This document shows, in pieces, positions 37,751 through 47,282 of a stretch of 64,000 nucleotides of DNA. The first letter of the stretch is position 1. Each line of letters begins with the position of its first letter. Position numbers and translations under genes: made by a program. Where the stretch lies: positions 76,982 through 140,981 of the forward strand of contig CAWHNS010000009.1 of NCBI GenBank assembly GCA_963830715.1, read 5' to 3'. The DNA is from CAVVMA01 sp963830715 (GTDB lineage Bacteria > Desulfobacterota > Binatia > Binatales > Binataceae). The notes beneath the pieces are model-generated. The model did no database searches, was not told where the DNA came from, and saw only the letters and a program-made list of their open reading frames with translations.

Positions 37751-39283
37751 TTACTCCTGCCTTCGTCGCCGCGCGAAGTACTGTTGCATGTGGGCCCTGA
37801 TCACCTGGTTTGACGCCCATTGCGCCCACTCCTGTGGCGTCTGTGGCGTGCGTCCGCCGTACGGCGCGTATTGCGTCCCCTGTTGACTTTGCCCCGCCTC
37901 CAGGTTCCCCAAGGCGACTCGCGCGGCTCGAATCCCTGCTCCGCGGCTGCCCGATACAGCCTGGCGGCTTGCGCCGGATCTCTCGGCACGCCCCAACCCT
38001 TGTCGTACATTACGCCAAGGTTCATCTGGCCACGCGGATCGCCTTGCTCTGCCGCGGCCGATAACCATTTGAAAGCGCGATCATAGTCTCGCGGTTCGCC
38101 CTGACCCTGTGCGTACATCGAGCCCAAATCCGCCTGAGCCGCCGCATAGCCCTGCTGGGCAGCAGCCTCGTACAGTCGCGCCGCTTGGGGGAGGTCCTCC
38201 GGCACTCCGTGGCCGTACCCGTACAAGCCTGCCAGAAGGGTCTCACCCTGAGGATTACCCTGTTCCGCCGCAGCGCGGGACCACGTCACGGCTTGGGTGT
38301 AGTCCTGCGCCACTCCCGCGCCTTCCCAGTACATCGCGGCCAGATAGGTCTCAGCCAGAGCGTAGCCCTGTTGTGCGGCGGCAAGGTATAGGCTCGCGGC
38401 CTTGGCATCGTCCTTCGGCACGCCTTGGCTGCGCTCGTACAAGAGCCAGATTAGTCTCACCCTCGGGGCTGCCCTGATCCGCGGCAGCGCGGTACCACTT
38501 CGCCGCTTGGACGTAGTCCTGCGCCACCCCGTGGCCTAGCTCGTACATTCCGCCCAGATTTGCCTCAGCCAGGGCGTAGCCCTGCTGCGCAGCAGCAAGG
38601 TACAAGCTCACGGCCTTCCCATCGTCCTTCGGCACTCCCTGGCCGCGCCCGTACAAGGCGCCCAGGCCGGTCTCGCCGATAGCGTTGCCCTGCTCCGCGG
38701 CAGCGCGATACCAATTCGCGGCTTGGACGTAGTCCTGCGCCACTCCTCGGCCGTTGGTGTACAAGACCCCCAAGCCGGCCTCACCGTAGGAGCTGCCCTG
38801 TTCCGCGGCAACGCGGTACCACTTCGCGGCTTGGACGCAGTCCTGCGCCACGCCTTGGCCGTTGTCGTACAAGACCCCCAAGCCGGCCTCACCGTCGCGG
38901 TCGCCCTGATCCGCGGCGGCGCGGTACCACTTCACGGCTTGGACGTAGTCTTGGGCCACTCCTGCGCCTCTCCAATACATGTTGCCCAGATTTACCTCAG
39001 CCGGGGCGTAGCCGAGTTGCGCAGCGGCGCGGTACCAGCGAGCCGCCGTCGTAAAATCCCTGGCATCGAGGGCCTTATTGCCCTGCTCGAAGTCTGTCTG
39101 CGCCTCCGCTGAGGTTTCAGCGGTTTTGGCCGAGCCCGAGCCAAACCAGTTCGCCCAGCTGTGCCCCGCGCTGACCAAAAGCATAAGCGTGCAAAGCGCG
39201 CCGGCTGTGACCACCGCTCTACCGATGGCTGATAGTCCGAGCTTCTTGCGATCGGCAATGTAGCCAGCAAACTTTGTAAACAT
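37751..39283 (-). CDS. Sel1-repeat protein with N-terminal membrane anchor (two frame breaks)
   Basis: About 510 residues when joined. A hydrophobic segment (about 22-45) is followed by ten or more 36-residue Sel1 repeats, for example AAQLGYAPAEVNLGNMYWRG and AAEQGDPRGQMNLGVMYDKG. Frame breaks lie near 38440 and 37925, and repeats resume on the other side of the first. The C-terminal region is Gln/Ala-rich (TPQEWAQWASNQVIRAHM). Sel1/TPR-like solenoids mediate protein-protein contacts; partners unknown. Near-identical repeats make misassembly or copy-number error possible. Confidence 0.8.
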
Positions 39284-39516
39284 GGTCCCCTCCAGAAGCG
39301 CTGTTGCTGCTGCGCTACAGCAAGGCCAATGCCACGGTGGAAAAGGCCATCACGCCGAGAGTATCGAGAATACTGCTGCTACGGGCTGTTACGCCCGGCG
39401 CAAACTAACCGGACAAAGGCGCAAAGCAAACTTGGCGGCGATTCAGGTCGAGGCCGGGCAGGCGTGGCTACTCACCCGCTTGCGCGGCGCGCGCCCGCCT
39501 GTAACCGTCTGGCGCG

Positions 39517-40428
39517 ATGGCTTTCACGACGAGATTCGCGCTTGTGCTCGCGGCCGCGGTCGGCGCGGCGGTAGCGCTGTCGCCGCTCGCGGCAGCCGCC
39601 GTGGCGTCTGCGGGATTTCGCTTCCCCTTCCCGCGAATCTTCGATCGCACGGTGATGGCGGCGCTGCTGATCGCGATCCTGCTGAACGGCCGCCGGTTCA
39701 AGCTACGCGAGCGTCTCGCGAGAGGATTCGCCTGGCGCCGCGAAAATCCCGCTGACGCGCTGCGCGGATTCACAATCGCGATCGCCGCGATGGCTTCGCT
39801 GTGGGCGCTCGCCGCGATACTCGGCGGCGGCGCGGCGCTTACCGGAGTTATCTATCGAGCCCTCAGATTCATTCCGGCCGCGATCCTTATCGCGATTGTC
39901 GAAGAGGGATTCTTTCGCGCGTTCCTGCTCGACGGGATGGCCGGCGATTTCGGTGGCCGGCGCGCGCTCATCGCGAGCTCCACCGTTTACGCGCTCGCTC
40001 ACGTGATGCGCTCGCCGCAGCGGGTCTATCTCACCGGGCTGGTGCCGGCCGCCGGTGCTCGCAACGTCGTTGCGGTCCTGGCCCAGCTCGGCGACGCGCG
40101 CGCGACACTGCCCGCATTGGTCGGACTGTTCCTTATCGGCATCGTCCTCGGCGAGGCGTTCCTGCGCAGGGGGACGGTCTATTTCTCAGCCGGGATGCAC
40201 GCGGGCCTGATCGCCGGGCTCAAGTCATGGCCCGCGATCGTGGCGAATCCCGCGGCGCTACCGCGATGGCTCTTCGGTTTCGGGCGCTTCCCGCTGGTGA
40301 GCGGCGCCGGCGCGTGGATGGCCGCGATCGTGATTCTCGCGCTAATTCGCAATCAGCAGGTCGTCGGGTCGAATCCGAATGGCTCCAGAAAAAACAAATC
40401 AATCAACCAGTCCGCAGACAGCTTTTAG
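39517..40428 (+). CDS. CPBP-family intramembrane metalloprotease
   Basis: About 300 residues, eight or so membrane segments. The CPBP (Rce1-like) motifs are EEGFFRAFLLDG, ALAHVMRS and the HAG of SAGMHAGLIAG. The final 25 or so codons (from about 40350) look foreign: they encode a tRNA 3'-end-like sequence and its flank, so the native C-terminus was probably replaced at an integration junction. Confidence 0.83.
   Translation: MAFTTRFALVLAAAVGAAVALSPLAAAAVASAGFRFPFPRIFDRTVMAALLIAILLNGRRFKLRERLARGFAWRRENPADALRGFTIAIAAMASLWALAAILGGGAALTGVIYRALRFIPAAILIAIVEEGFFRAFLLDGMAGDFGGRRALIASSTVYALAHVMRSPQRVYLTGLVPAAGARNVVAVLAQLGDARATLPALVGLFLIGIVLGEAFLRRGTVYFSAGMHAGLIAGLKSWPAIVANPAALPRWLFGFGRFPLVSGAGAWMAAIVILALIRNQQVVGSNPNGSRKNKSINQSADSF
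40359..40387 (+). other. tRNA 3'-end-like remnant (possible att site)
   Basis: GTCGG at 40363-40367, a 7-base loop GTCGAAT, then CCGAA: a T-arm with four of five pairs. It is followed directly by a 7-base acceptor strand TGGCTCC and discriminator A at 40387. The spacing matches positions 49-73 of a tRNA. No 5' tRNA half is present upstream, where coding sequence continues. Such 3' ends are the usual attachment sites of integrative elements. Confidence 0.55.
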
Positions 40429-40683
40429 CTCGCGATCCAGGGCAGCCCCGACGACGCGATCATCCGGGACAAGACGTTCGGGAGCCTGATGGTACCCTCG
40501 CGGACAGGCCCGGACGCCAAGCTCTTCAGCGATCTCCGTAAGGGTCTCCGGGCAATAGAAGTATTCGCGAACTCGCGCGACACACCCGTCTTCTTCTTCA
40601 AAACGCTTGACATCGACGAACTGGATTTTCCGGCTAGGCCCTCCAGCTCGCGAAATCGTATGCCTCTCCGGCCCGCGATACAA
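40399..40683 (-). pseudogene. Gene remnant of uncertain family
   Basis: A 94-codon frame containing KRFEEEDGCVARVREYFYCP and ETLTEIAEELG. The pattern resembles the C-terminal NTF2-like tail found on some ECF sigma factors, but there is no N-terminal domain and sequence after 40560 changes character. It directly follows the tRNA-like scar. I regard it as a fragment. Confidence 0.3.
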
Positions 40684-40782
40684 CGGATTTGTTACTAGGA
40701 AAGGCCAACGAGACCCGCGAGGTTGTCACAAGCGATACTTGATCGACACACGCGACCGGAACAGCCTGGTACGTACTTATCC

Positions 40783-41169
40783 CTAGGTCGTAGGCTTCGC
40801 GCTGAAGATGCCCCTGAAGCTTTCGCGGTACTGAAGGAAGACCAGTATCCACAGTACAGAGGCCACCAGAGCCGGAGGAATGCTCGCCGGCGCAAGCGTT
40901 AGATGAAACGCAAGGATGTTGTAAAGCTCCGCCGCCAACAGCGTCAGCGCAAGTGGCACGAAGTAGCCCGAAAGCAGTAGTAGCCCGCCGAGCAATTGGA
41001 TCGCGAAGAAGAACGCGGCAAAATGCGATTCACTGACGGAGGTAAGAAACTGAATCGTGAGCGGATTCGTCAGGGGCGGCTGGGGGATGAAGTTGAGAAA
41101 TCCATTCAGCGCAAAGACCGTAAAGATCAGCCCCAGCAGGTAGCGCGCAACAATCGAAGTAATTTTCAT
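40783..41169 (-). CDS. DoxX-family membrane protein
   Basis: 128 residues, four membrane segments: IVARYLLGLIFTVFALNGFL, FAAFFFAIQLLGGLLLLSGY, FVPLALTLLAAELYNIL and LVASVLWILVFLQYRESFRG. DoxX/DoxD-like. Overlaps the azoreductase gene by four bases (ATGA), so the pair is an operon; DoxX proteins often accompany quinone or flavin oxidoreductases. Confidence 0.85.
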   Translation of the reverse strand: MKITSIVARYLLGLIFTVFALNGFLNFIPQPPLTNPLTIQFLTSVSESHFAAFFFAIQLLGGLLLLSGYFVPLALTLLAAELYNILAFHLTLAPASIPPALVASVLWILVFLQYRESFRGIFSAKPTT

Positions 41170-41806
41170 AGATGATCTCCTTGGATGGTCTGCACGTGCG
41201 TCTGCACCGCCTGAAGGTGTGGTGCAAGAAACGCGTTCCGGTCATGCCCCTGGTTCAGCACGCTGGTCCCCCCGGCGGTGAGGAACGTCGCGTCCGTCAC
41301 GCCAAGAAATCCAAATACGGAGCGCAGACACGGCTCCACGAAATTGTACGAAGCCATCTGTGTCTGGGCGTCGTATTTGCCGCCGGTTGCAATGATGAAG
41401 GTCGCCTTCTTGCCGACAAGCAGTCCCTTCGGCTTTCCGTCCGCGTAAGAAAGGTCCTGCCCACTCGCGCAATCTGGTCGATCCACAGTTTGAGTACGGA
41501 GGGCACACCAAAGTTATGCATTGGCACTCCGAGGACGCACTCGTCGGCCTGCTCTAGTTCGGCAAGTAGCGAATCGGAGAGCGAAAGCAGTTGCCTCTGT
41601 TGCTCAGTGCGGGCCTTTTCCGGCGTGTAAACGGCGCCGACCCACTCCGCGCTGATTGGCGGCATTGCTGTTGCGTTGAGGTCGCGGTCTATGACCCTTC
41701 CATCTGGGTGCGAAGCCTTCCATTGGCTGACGAATGCAGTGGTTAGCTCGCGAGAGACTGACCGACCGTAGAGCGGGCTGGAATCAATATGAAGCAGCGT
41801 TGGCAT
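41166..41806 (-). CDS. azoR: FMN-dependent NADH-azoreductase (frameshifted)
   Basis: Flavodoxin-fold quinone/azo reductase. MPTLLHIDSSPLYGRSVSRE binds FMN phosphate; ADECVLGVPMHNFGVPSVLK and LWIDQIARVGRTF follow. The frame breaks near 41455 and continues YADGKPKGLLVGKKATFIIA to PHLQAVQTHVQTI and the stop at 41166. A perfect 14-bp palindrome lies 34 bp upstream, suggesting control by a dimeric repressor. Confidence 0.85.
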
Positions 41807-41840
41807 AACGAGTTCCTCCTACGCGACATATGATGCTTAC

Positions 41841-41854
41841 TAGACATATGTCTA
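41841..41854. promoter_or_regulatory. Palindromic operator candidate upstream of azoR-doxX
   Basis: TAGACATATGTCTA is a perfect 14-bp palindrome 34 bp before the azoR start, with a half-site GACATATG also at 41825-41832. AT-rich palindromes of this size are typical MarR- or TetR-type operators; no regulator gene of these families is adjacent. Confidence 0.55.
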
Positions 41855-41973
41855 TTAACAATAAATCGACAACCGTCGCGCGGAACAGGTGATGCCTCAC
41901 TTCCGGGATTGAGTAGTCGCAAGCGCGGCGGGTTTGGCAGCCGTTCCGCCTGGCGACAACTCGCTTTACGACC

Positions 41974-42672
41974 CTAACGCATGATTTGGGTCAAGCCGCC
42001 CACGGTCGAATACTGCTGAACGTCGTCGTAGTTGACTCCGTTGAGATTACGGCACGCCTGCTGGTTGACCAGTCCCCTGCCGCCGCTGCCCGAAGTGAGC
42101 CATATGGTCAGGTGACCTGAACCGGTATCCCACATGGTCTCGATGTTGTTGCCGGTATTGAGCTGGATGCCTTCTGGTCCTGCTGACGCGGCAATTTTCT
42201 CAGTCATGTTAATCTTGACCAACTTCATGTCCGGATCGTAGAGATCCGCCCACGAGATACTGTAGGAATACTTGTCGACCCACATGATGCGTTTTCCGTA
42301 ACAGTAGCCCGCCCGCATCGATGGCACTCTGCGAGTATCGATTATGTAGCTGCCGCGCACTTCCCATTTGCCGATTTCCGGTTTGGGAAAATAGAGCGAA
42401 TAGTAGTTTGATAGATTCCCATAGACCTTCGGATCCGCGGTGGTCAGCGCAAGCACCTGCTGGTCTTTAAGATAATCGGCCTGAAACCGTGTGATGCCGC
42501 CCATGAACCCGTCGAAGTCGTCCGGAGTAAAGTCACCGCCGTTGACCGGCGCGCAACGGCTGTTCGGCGATCCACGAATAACGCGCCGCAGCTTCGGGGC
42601 GAAGATAAACTCATCCTCCGGCTTGGCGGGATCGACGTAGTAGAGAGTCAGTATTTCGGTATATTTGTCCTG
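41974..42672 (-). pseudogene. DUF1329 protein, C-terminal part only
   Basis: DUF1329 proteins are envelope lipoprotein-like proteins often beside hydrocarbon or steroid degradation genes. Residues from about TEILTLYYVDPAKPEDEFIF through GGDFTPDDFDGFMGGITRFQ and MRAGYCYGKRIMWVDKYSYS to the stop at 41974 match the family's C-terminal half. The N-terminal half is missing: upstream of 42672 lies a 176-bp MITE, and the frame merely continues through it to 42906. Confidence 0.75.
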
Positions 42673-42848
42673 TGGCTCCTCAAAACCTGATCCGCGCGAG
42701 ATTCCTCTGGCCGCGACGTCTCCGGCGCAAATGATATTAGCCTGAAGCGAAGAAAACACGAACGTGATCGGAGTCGTTCGGGGACGCCGCGGGCCATCTC
42801 GGCCACCCCTGGAGTCTCTGTTCATGCGGACCAAGTTTTGAGGAGCCA
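42673..42848. mobile_element. 176-bp MITE, copy 1
   Basis: Begins TGGCTCCTCAAAAC and ends with its inverted complement GTTTTGAGGAGCCA; the inverted match continues imperfectly for about 27 bases (TCCGC conserved). A second copy of the same 176-bp length and high identity is at 62139-62314. There is no coding capacity. It truncates the DUF1329 gene. No target duplication is evident. Confidence 0.85.
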
Positions 42849-43089
42849 GCCGCCAGTCCTCAAGGCAGCCTTGCGTGCGATCAACCAGTCGCCGGCGGAA
42901 CGCCAATTGTACGACCTCGGAGATAGCCTACAGTTGTATCGTGCTAGAAAGTCGAAATATCGACCTCAAACAAATACTTGAAGCCGCGCCCCTGGCTTAA
43001 CGACTGCACCGACTCCAGCCGACGAAAAATTCCGCCCGCTGGTCGAGAGCGCGCCGGAACCGTTCTTTGTCATCGAACGTTCCGGCCGC

Positions 43090-45147
43090 GTGGCCGACAT
43101 CAACCGGCACGCGTGCGAGGACCTCGGTTATACGCGCGAAGAGCTGCTGTCTCTTCAGGTTCGTGACTTCGATCCCATCTGGCCCGCCGAGCGCGTCGCT
43201 GGCCTGTATGACTCTCTCACCCCTGGCGCCTCGGTCACCCATGAGACCTTCTTGCGCCGAAAGGACGGCACCTCTTTGCCCGTAGAGGTCCACGTCGGGC
43301 TGCTTGATGCTGAGCGGCAAACGATGGTGGTGCTGGCGCGCGATATTAGGGAGCGGAAACGCTCTGACGAAGAACGCCATACGCTGATCGCGGTAATCGA
43401 ACGGACCTCGGACTTCGTCGGAATCCTCGCCTCCGACATCTCCCGGGTGGTCTACGTCAATCCGGCTGGGCGCAGCCTCGTCGGCCTCGACGCGCTCCCC
43501 GAGAATCGGCCGCTCACAGTTTACGATTTCCACGCCCCTGAACATTGGGAGCTAATCCGCGAGATGCTCGCGCACGTCGGGCGCCACGGCAGCTGGGAGG
43601 GCGAATTCGAGCTGCGCCATTTCAAGACCGGGGTACTGATTCCGACCCATTCGCGCGTATGTCTCAACCGCGACCCGAAAACCGGTCAGACGCTTGGTCT
43701 CTCGACCATCAGCCGCGATATCACGGAACGTCAACGCATGGAGCAGGCGTTGCGCGAGAGCGAAGCGCGCCTCAAACGGATTATCGAATCGGCGACCGAC
43801 GCGATCGTCACGGTCGGCGCCGACCTACGAGTGACGCTTATCAACGATGCGGCCGAACGAGTCTTCCACTGCCGCGCAGAAGAGATTACCGGCAGCTCGC
43901 TTGAGCGTCTCCTCTCACCGCAGTTCAAGAGCCTGCTCGACAGCTACACAGGTAGCTCGGAGGCAGGCGGCGTCGCGCAGCGGCTGTGGATACCGGATGG
44001 AATCACGGCCCGGCGCGCCGATGGCGAGGAATTCGCGCTCCAGGGCTCGATTTCGACCGCCGAGGTATCGGGCCAGAAGCTCTATACGATAATTCTGCGC
44101 GACCTGAGTGAGCACCAACGCACCGAGGAGGCGCTCGGCCGGCTCGCGCTGGTCAACGCCTATCTCGAGGAGGAGATCCGCAACGCGCAGAACTTTGCCG
44201 AGGTGGTCGGGAACTCGCCGGCGATGCGCAGTGTGCTCAACGAGGTCGCGCGCGTCGCGCCGACCGAGGCGACCGTCCTACTCACAGGTGAGACCGGCAG
44301 TGGTAAGGAATCGATCGCACGAATGATCCATCAGCTCAGCCGGCGTCACGACCGTGGGCTTATCAAGGTTAACTGTACGACGCTGCCGGCGGGACTGGTT
44401 GAGAGCGAACTGTTCGGCCATGAACGGGGCGCATTCACTGGCGCGATATCGCGCAAGAAAGGGCGCTTCGAGCTCGCTCATAACGAGACCGTGTTTTTGG
44501 ACGAGATTGGCGAGTTACCAGCCGAGGCGCAGAGCAAGCTCTTACGCGTGCTCCAGGAGCAAGAATTCGAACGCGTCGGCGGAACGCAGACGATCAAAGT
44601 CGATGTGCGGGTGATTGCGGCGACCAATCGCGATCTCGCCGCAGCGGTCGGCGCTGGCCAGTTCCGCGCCGATCTCTTTTACCGACTCAACGTCTATCCG
44701 ATTCACGTGCCTCCCCTGCGCGAGCGGCGCGAGGACATCCCGATGCTGGCGAGCTATTTCGTCGGCAAGATCGGGCGCCGCATCGGCAAGCAAGTCCGCC
44801 GGATCGATCCGCCAGCGCTCGCTTTGCTCACTGCATACGACTGGCCGGGCAATGTCCGCGAGCTGGCCAACATAGTCGAGCGGGCGATAATCCTTTGCGA
44901 AGGGGAAACCCTGCGTGCCGAGCATCTGACGATAGCGAGGCCCGACGCGAAACCGGGGGTGGCCGCCGCCGGAACCCTCACAGAGGTCAATCGGGCCCAC
45001 ATTCTGGCGACGCTCAGAAAGACCGGCGGGCGTATCGGCGGGCCCGCTGGCGCAGCAGCCCGACTCGGCATCAAGCGGACGACGCTTATTTCACGGATGA
45101 AGAGGCTGGGTATCAGGGCCCTCGAATTGTCTAAATATCGCCATTAG
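43090..45147 (+). CDS. PAS-domain sigma-54-dependent transcriptional activator
   Basis: Three PAS domains (about 1-90, 100-215 and 222-340), then an AAA+ domain with Walker A GETGSGKE (about 400), GAFTGA (about 446-451) for sigma-54 contact, and DVRVIAATNRDLAAAV. A Fis-type HTH ends the protein (AAARLGIKRTTLISRMKRLG). PAS1 homology begins before the GTG at 43090 (EKFRPLVESAPEPFF from 43024), so the true start is upstream, perhaps GTG 42941 with one frame break near 42990. It probably activates the monooxygenase genes immediately downstream. Ligand unknown. Confidence 0.88.
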   Translation: MADINRHACEDLGYTREELLSLQVRDFDPIWPAERVAGLYDSLTPGASVTHETFLRRKDGTSLPVEVHVGLLDAERQTMVVLARDIRERKRSDEERHTLIAVIERTSDFVGILASDISRVVYVNPAGRSLVGLDALPENRPLTVYDFHAPEHWELIREMLAHVGRHGSWEGEFELRHFKTGVLIPTHSRVCLNRDPKTGQTLGLSTISRDITERQRMEQALRESEARLKRIIESATDAIVTVGADLRVTLINDAAERVFHCRAEEITGSSLERLLSPQFKSLLDSYTGSSEAGGVAQRLWIPDGITARRADGEEFALQGSISTAEVSGQKLYTIILRDLSEHQRTEEALGRLALVNAYLEEEIRNAQNFAEVVGNSPAMRSVLNEVARVAPTEATVLLTGETGSGKESIARMIHQLSRRHDRGLIKVNCTTLPAGLVESELFGHERGAFTGAISRKKGRFELAHNETVFLDEIGELPAEAQSKLLRVLQEQEFERVGGTQTIKVDVRVIAATNRDLAAAVGAGQFRADLFYRLNVYPIHVPPLRERREDIPMLASYFVGKIGRRIGKQVRRIDPPALALLTAYDWPGNVRELANIVERAIILCEGETLRAEHLTIARPDAKPGVAAAGTLTEVNRAHILATLRKTGGRIGGPAGAAARLGIKRTTLISRMKRLGIRALELSKYRH

Positions 45148-45171
45148 AGTTGATATTCGGACGAAATCCAA

Positions 45172-45188
45172 TGATGTCTCCGGCATCA
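45172..45188. promoter_or_regulatory. Inverted repeat, candidate activator binding site
   Basis: TGATG-N7-CATCA, 50 bases before the sigma-54 promoter-like element and just after the activator gene. The position suits an upstream activating sequence, although this is closer than is typical. Confidence 0.35.
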
Positions 45189-45236
45189 TCGGCAATAATT
45201 CACGTGGCTACCTTCCAAATCCGATTGTACGTCATC

Positions 45237-45252
45237 AGGCATGCTTTTCGCT
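45237..45252 (+). promoter_or_regulatory. Sigma-54 (-24/-12) promoter candidate
   Basis: AGGCATGCTTTTCGCT has the invariant GG (45238-45239) and GC (45250-45251) ten bases apart and matches the consensus TGGCAYG-N4-TTGC at most positions. It lies 38 bases before the flavin reductase ATG and downstream of a sigma-54 activator gene. Confidence 0.6.
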
Positions 45253-45288
45253 CTGATGTTCGACCAATCTGGGGGAACTGTAACCGCA

Positions 45289-45867
45289 ATGGGCAGGGAT
45301 CGGCACGTTACGATTCGCGATGCTGCGACGGCGGCGCCTCATATAGGACCGCATCAGGAGGGCGATTTTAATCCTGGCGCGCTCCGGCGGACGCTGGGCA
45401 CGTTCGCCACCGGTGTCGTAGTAGTCACCGCGAGTAGCGCCGCCGGGCGCTATGTTGGGCTCACGGTGAATTCTTTCAGTTCGGTCTCACTCGATCCGCC
45501 ACTGGTGTTGTGGAGCCTGCGACTTGACGCTCCGAGCCGGCCGGTATTCGAGGAAGCGAGCCACTTCGCGGTCAACATTCTGGCCGAGAATCAGGCGGAG
45601 TTGGCGAACCGCTTCGCTACACCACATCCCGACAAATTTGCTGGCGTCGCGTGCGCCGAAGGCATGGGCGGTACTGTCCTGCTCGACGGGTGTGTGGCGC
45701 ATCTGGAATGTTCGCGCGAACTCAGCCATCCGGGCGGCGACCATCTGATACTTATCGGCCAGGTCCGCCGCTTCGTCGCCTGAGAGCGCGCGCCGCTGAT
45801 CTTCTGCAAAGGCGCGTTTCGCTCGGCAGGGAGTCTGCTGGTGGCAGTGGAGAACGGCCGAAATTGA
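45289..45867 (+). CDS. Flavin reductase of the StyB/HpaC type, with in-frame TGA
   Basis: Supplies reduced FAD to the monooxygenase downstream. ALRRTLGTFATGVVVVTASS, LTVNSFSSVSLDPPLVLWSL and HFAVNILAENQAELANRFA are typical of the FMN-binding split-barrel reductases. A TGA at 45781-45783 interrupts the frame, yet ERAPLIFCKGAFRSAGSLLV continues in the same frame to 45867. This is a substitution or a real nonsense mutation. The ATG at 45289, with GGGGGAA upstream, fits the promoter at 45238; 45241 is the alternative. Confidence 0.8.
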
Positions 45868-45981
45868 GACCGGGACTGGAATATCGGAGGAATTACTGTC
45901 CGCGGCGGTGCGCGGCGTGTTACCGGCTGAACACCGAGCCGCCTGTATGTTCATCATGAATCGAGCCGACCGGAGAATGGT

Positions 45982-47250
45982 ATGAGAAAGATTTCGGTAA
46001 TTGGCGCGGGCCCGGCGGGCCTAATATTTACCTACGCGCTCGTCCAGCGCGGTTATGAGGTCACGCTTTACTCGGACCGTACGCCGGATCAATGGCTCAA
46101 TCATTCTACGCCGACGGGCACCGCCGGTTTGTACAAGCCGGTGGTCGATATCGAGCGCGAGCTCGGAATGGACTTCTGGTCGCACGATATGCATCGCATG
46201 CAGGGCGTGCTGCTCGACTTCAAGCCGAGCATCGAGGGGCCCGAGAAGCTGGTCGTGTGTGGGTCCTTTGGCGGCGATGGCGGCGCGATCGATCAGCGGA
46301 TGAGGGTCCATCGCTGGCTTTGCGACCTCGAGTCGCTCGGCGGCCGGCTAGTGATCGAGGCGGTGACGCCCAAGCGCCTCGATGAGATTGCCGCGGCGTC
46401 TGATCTGACAGTGTTGGCGGCCGGTAAGGCGGATCTCGCCAGCGTGATACCCCGTGACGCGGAGCGCTCGGTATACAGCTCGCCGCAGCGGCATCTCGCG
46501 ATGGTAATCGTGGCGGGCATGCGCAACGACTATTGGGATGACCGCGCTGACTTCAACCCGGTAAAGTTCGATTTCTTCTCCGATGCGGGCGAATATTTTT
46601 GGGTCCCTTATACTCACAAGACCGCGGGAAAAACCTGGTGCGTCCTGTGGGAGGCGAAGCCTAAAAGCCGGATGGACATATTCATGGACGGTAGCAGTGC
46701 CGCCGACATGGTCGCGCGGTCGAAGTCGTTCATCCGCACATATGCGCCGTGGGAATGGGAGGTCGTAAAGGACATGCAGGTCATCGAGGACGACCCCTAT
46801 TCCTGGCTGAAGGGCGCTATTCCGCCAACCGTTCGCAGCTCTTTTGGCCGAATGCCGTGCGGCAAGCCGGTGTTGCCGCTCGGCGACACGGCGATCACGT
46901 TTGATCCGATCGGGGGTCAGGGCGGCAATCATGCCAGCCGTCACGCCAAATACCTGGCCGAACAGGTAGTGGCACGGGGCGACGAGTCCTTCGATGAAGC
47001 CTGGATGACAAGAATCGGCGAGCAATGGTGGGAGAGCTACGCCCGCTGGGCCTACACCTTCAATAATGTATTGTTGGAGCCGATGAGCGATCCTGCACGA
47101 GTACTCTTCATGGCCGCCGTCAAGGATCGCGCTTTCGCCGACAAGCACTTTGTCGGCAATTTTCCCAAGCCGCGCGGCTTCTTCCCATACATCGAGGATC
47201 TCGACGCCGCGCGCGAGCTCGTGGCGCGCGAGGCGAAGCTCGCCGCCTAA
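45982..47250 (+). CDS. Styrene monooxygenase-type FAD-dependent oxygenase (StyA-like)
   Basis: 422-residue two-component flavoprotein epoxidase. GAGPAGLIFTYALVQRGYEV is the FAD Rossmann loop; LYKPVVDIERELGMDFWSHD, DFFSDAGEYFWVPYTHKTAG and FDPIGGQGGNHASRHAKYLA match the StyA/indole-monooxygenase family. A reductase gene is upstream. GGAGAATGG precedes the ATG. The substrate could be an aryl alkene, indole or another alkene. Intact throughout. Confidence 0.87.
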   Translation: MRKISVIGAGPAGLIFTYALVQRGYEVTLYSDRTPDQWLNHSTPTGTAGLYKPVVDIERELGMDFWSHDMHRMQGVLLDFKPSIEGPEKLVVCGSFGGDGGAIDQRMRVHRWLCDLESLGGRLVIEAVTPKRLDEIAAASDLTVLAAGKADLASVIPRDAERSVYSSPQRHLAMVIVAGMRNDYWDDRADFNPVKFDFFSDAGEYFWVPYTHKTAGKTWCVLWEAKPKSRMDIFMDGSSAADMVARSKSFIRTYAPWEWEVVKDMQVIEDDPYSWLKGAIPPTVRSSFGRMPCGKPVLPLGDTAITFDPIGGQGGNHASRHAKYLAEQVVARGDESFDEAWMTRIGEQWWESYARWAYTFNNVLLEPMSDPARVLFMAAVKDRAFADKHFVGNFPKPRGFFPYIEDLDAARELVAREAKLAA

Positions 47251-47282
47251 CCTCGGAAACCGCAACACCTTGGAGTGGAGTC

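Noticed and set aside
37519..37800. Plus-strand frame after the SDR gene
   Set aside because: No family features; overlaps the end of the Sel1 gene.
43000..43600. Minus-strand frame opposite the PAS activator
   Set aside because: Antisense shadow; the PAS domains on the plus strand are clear.
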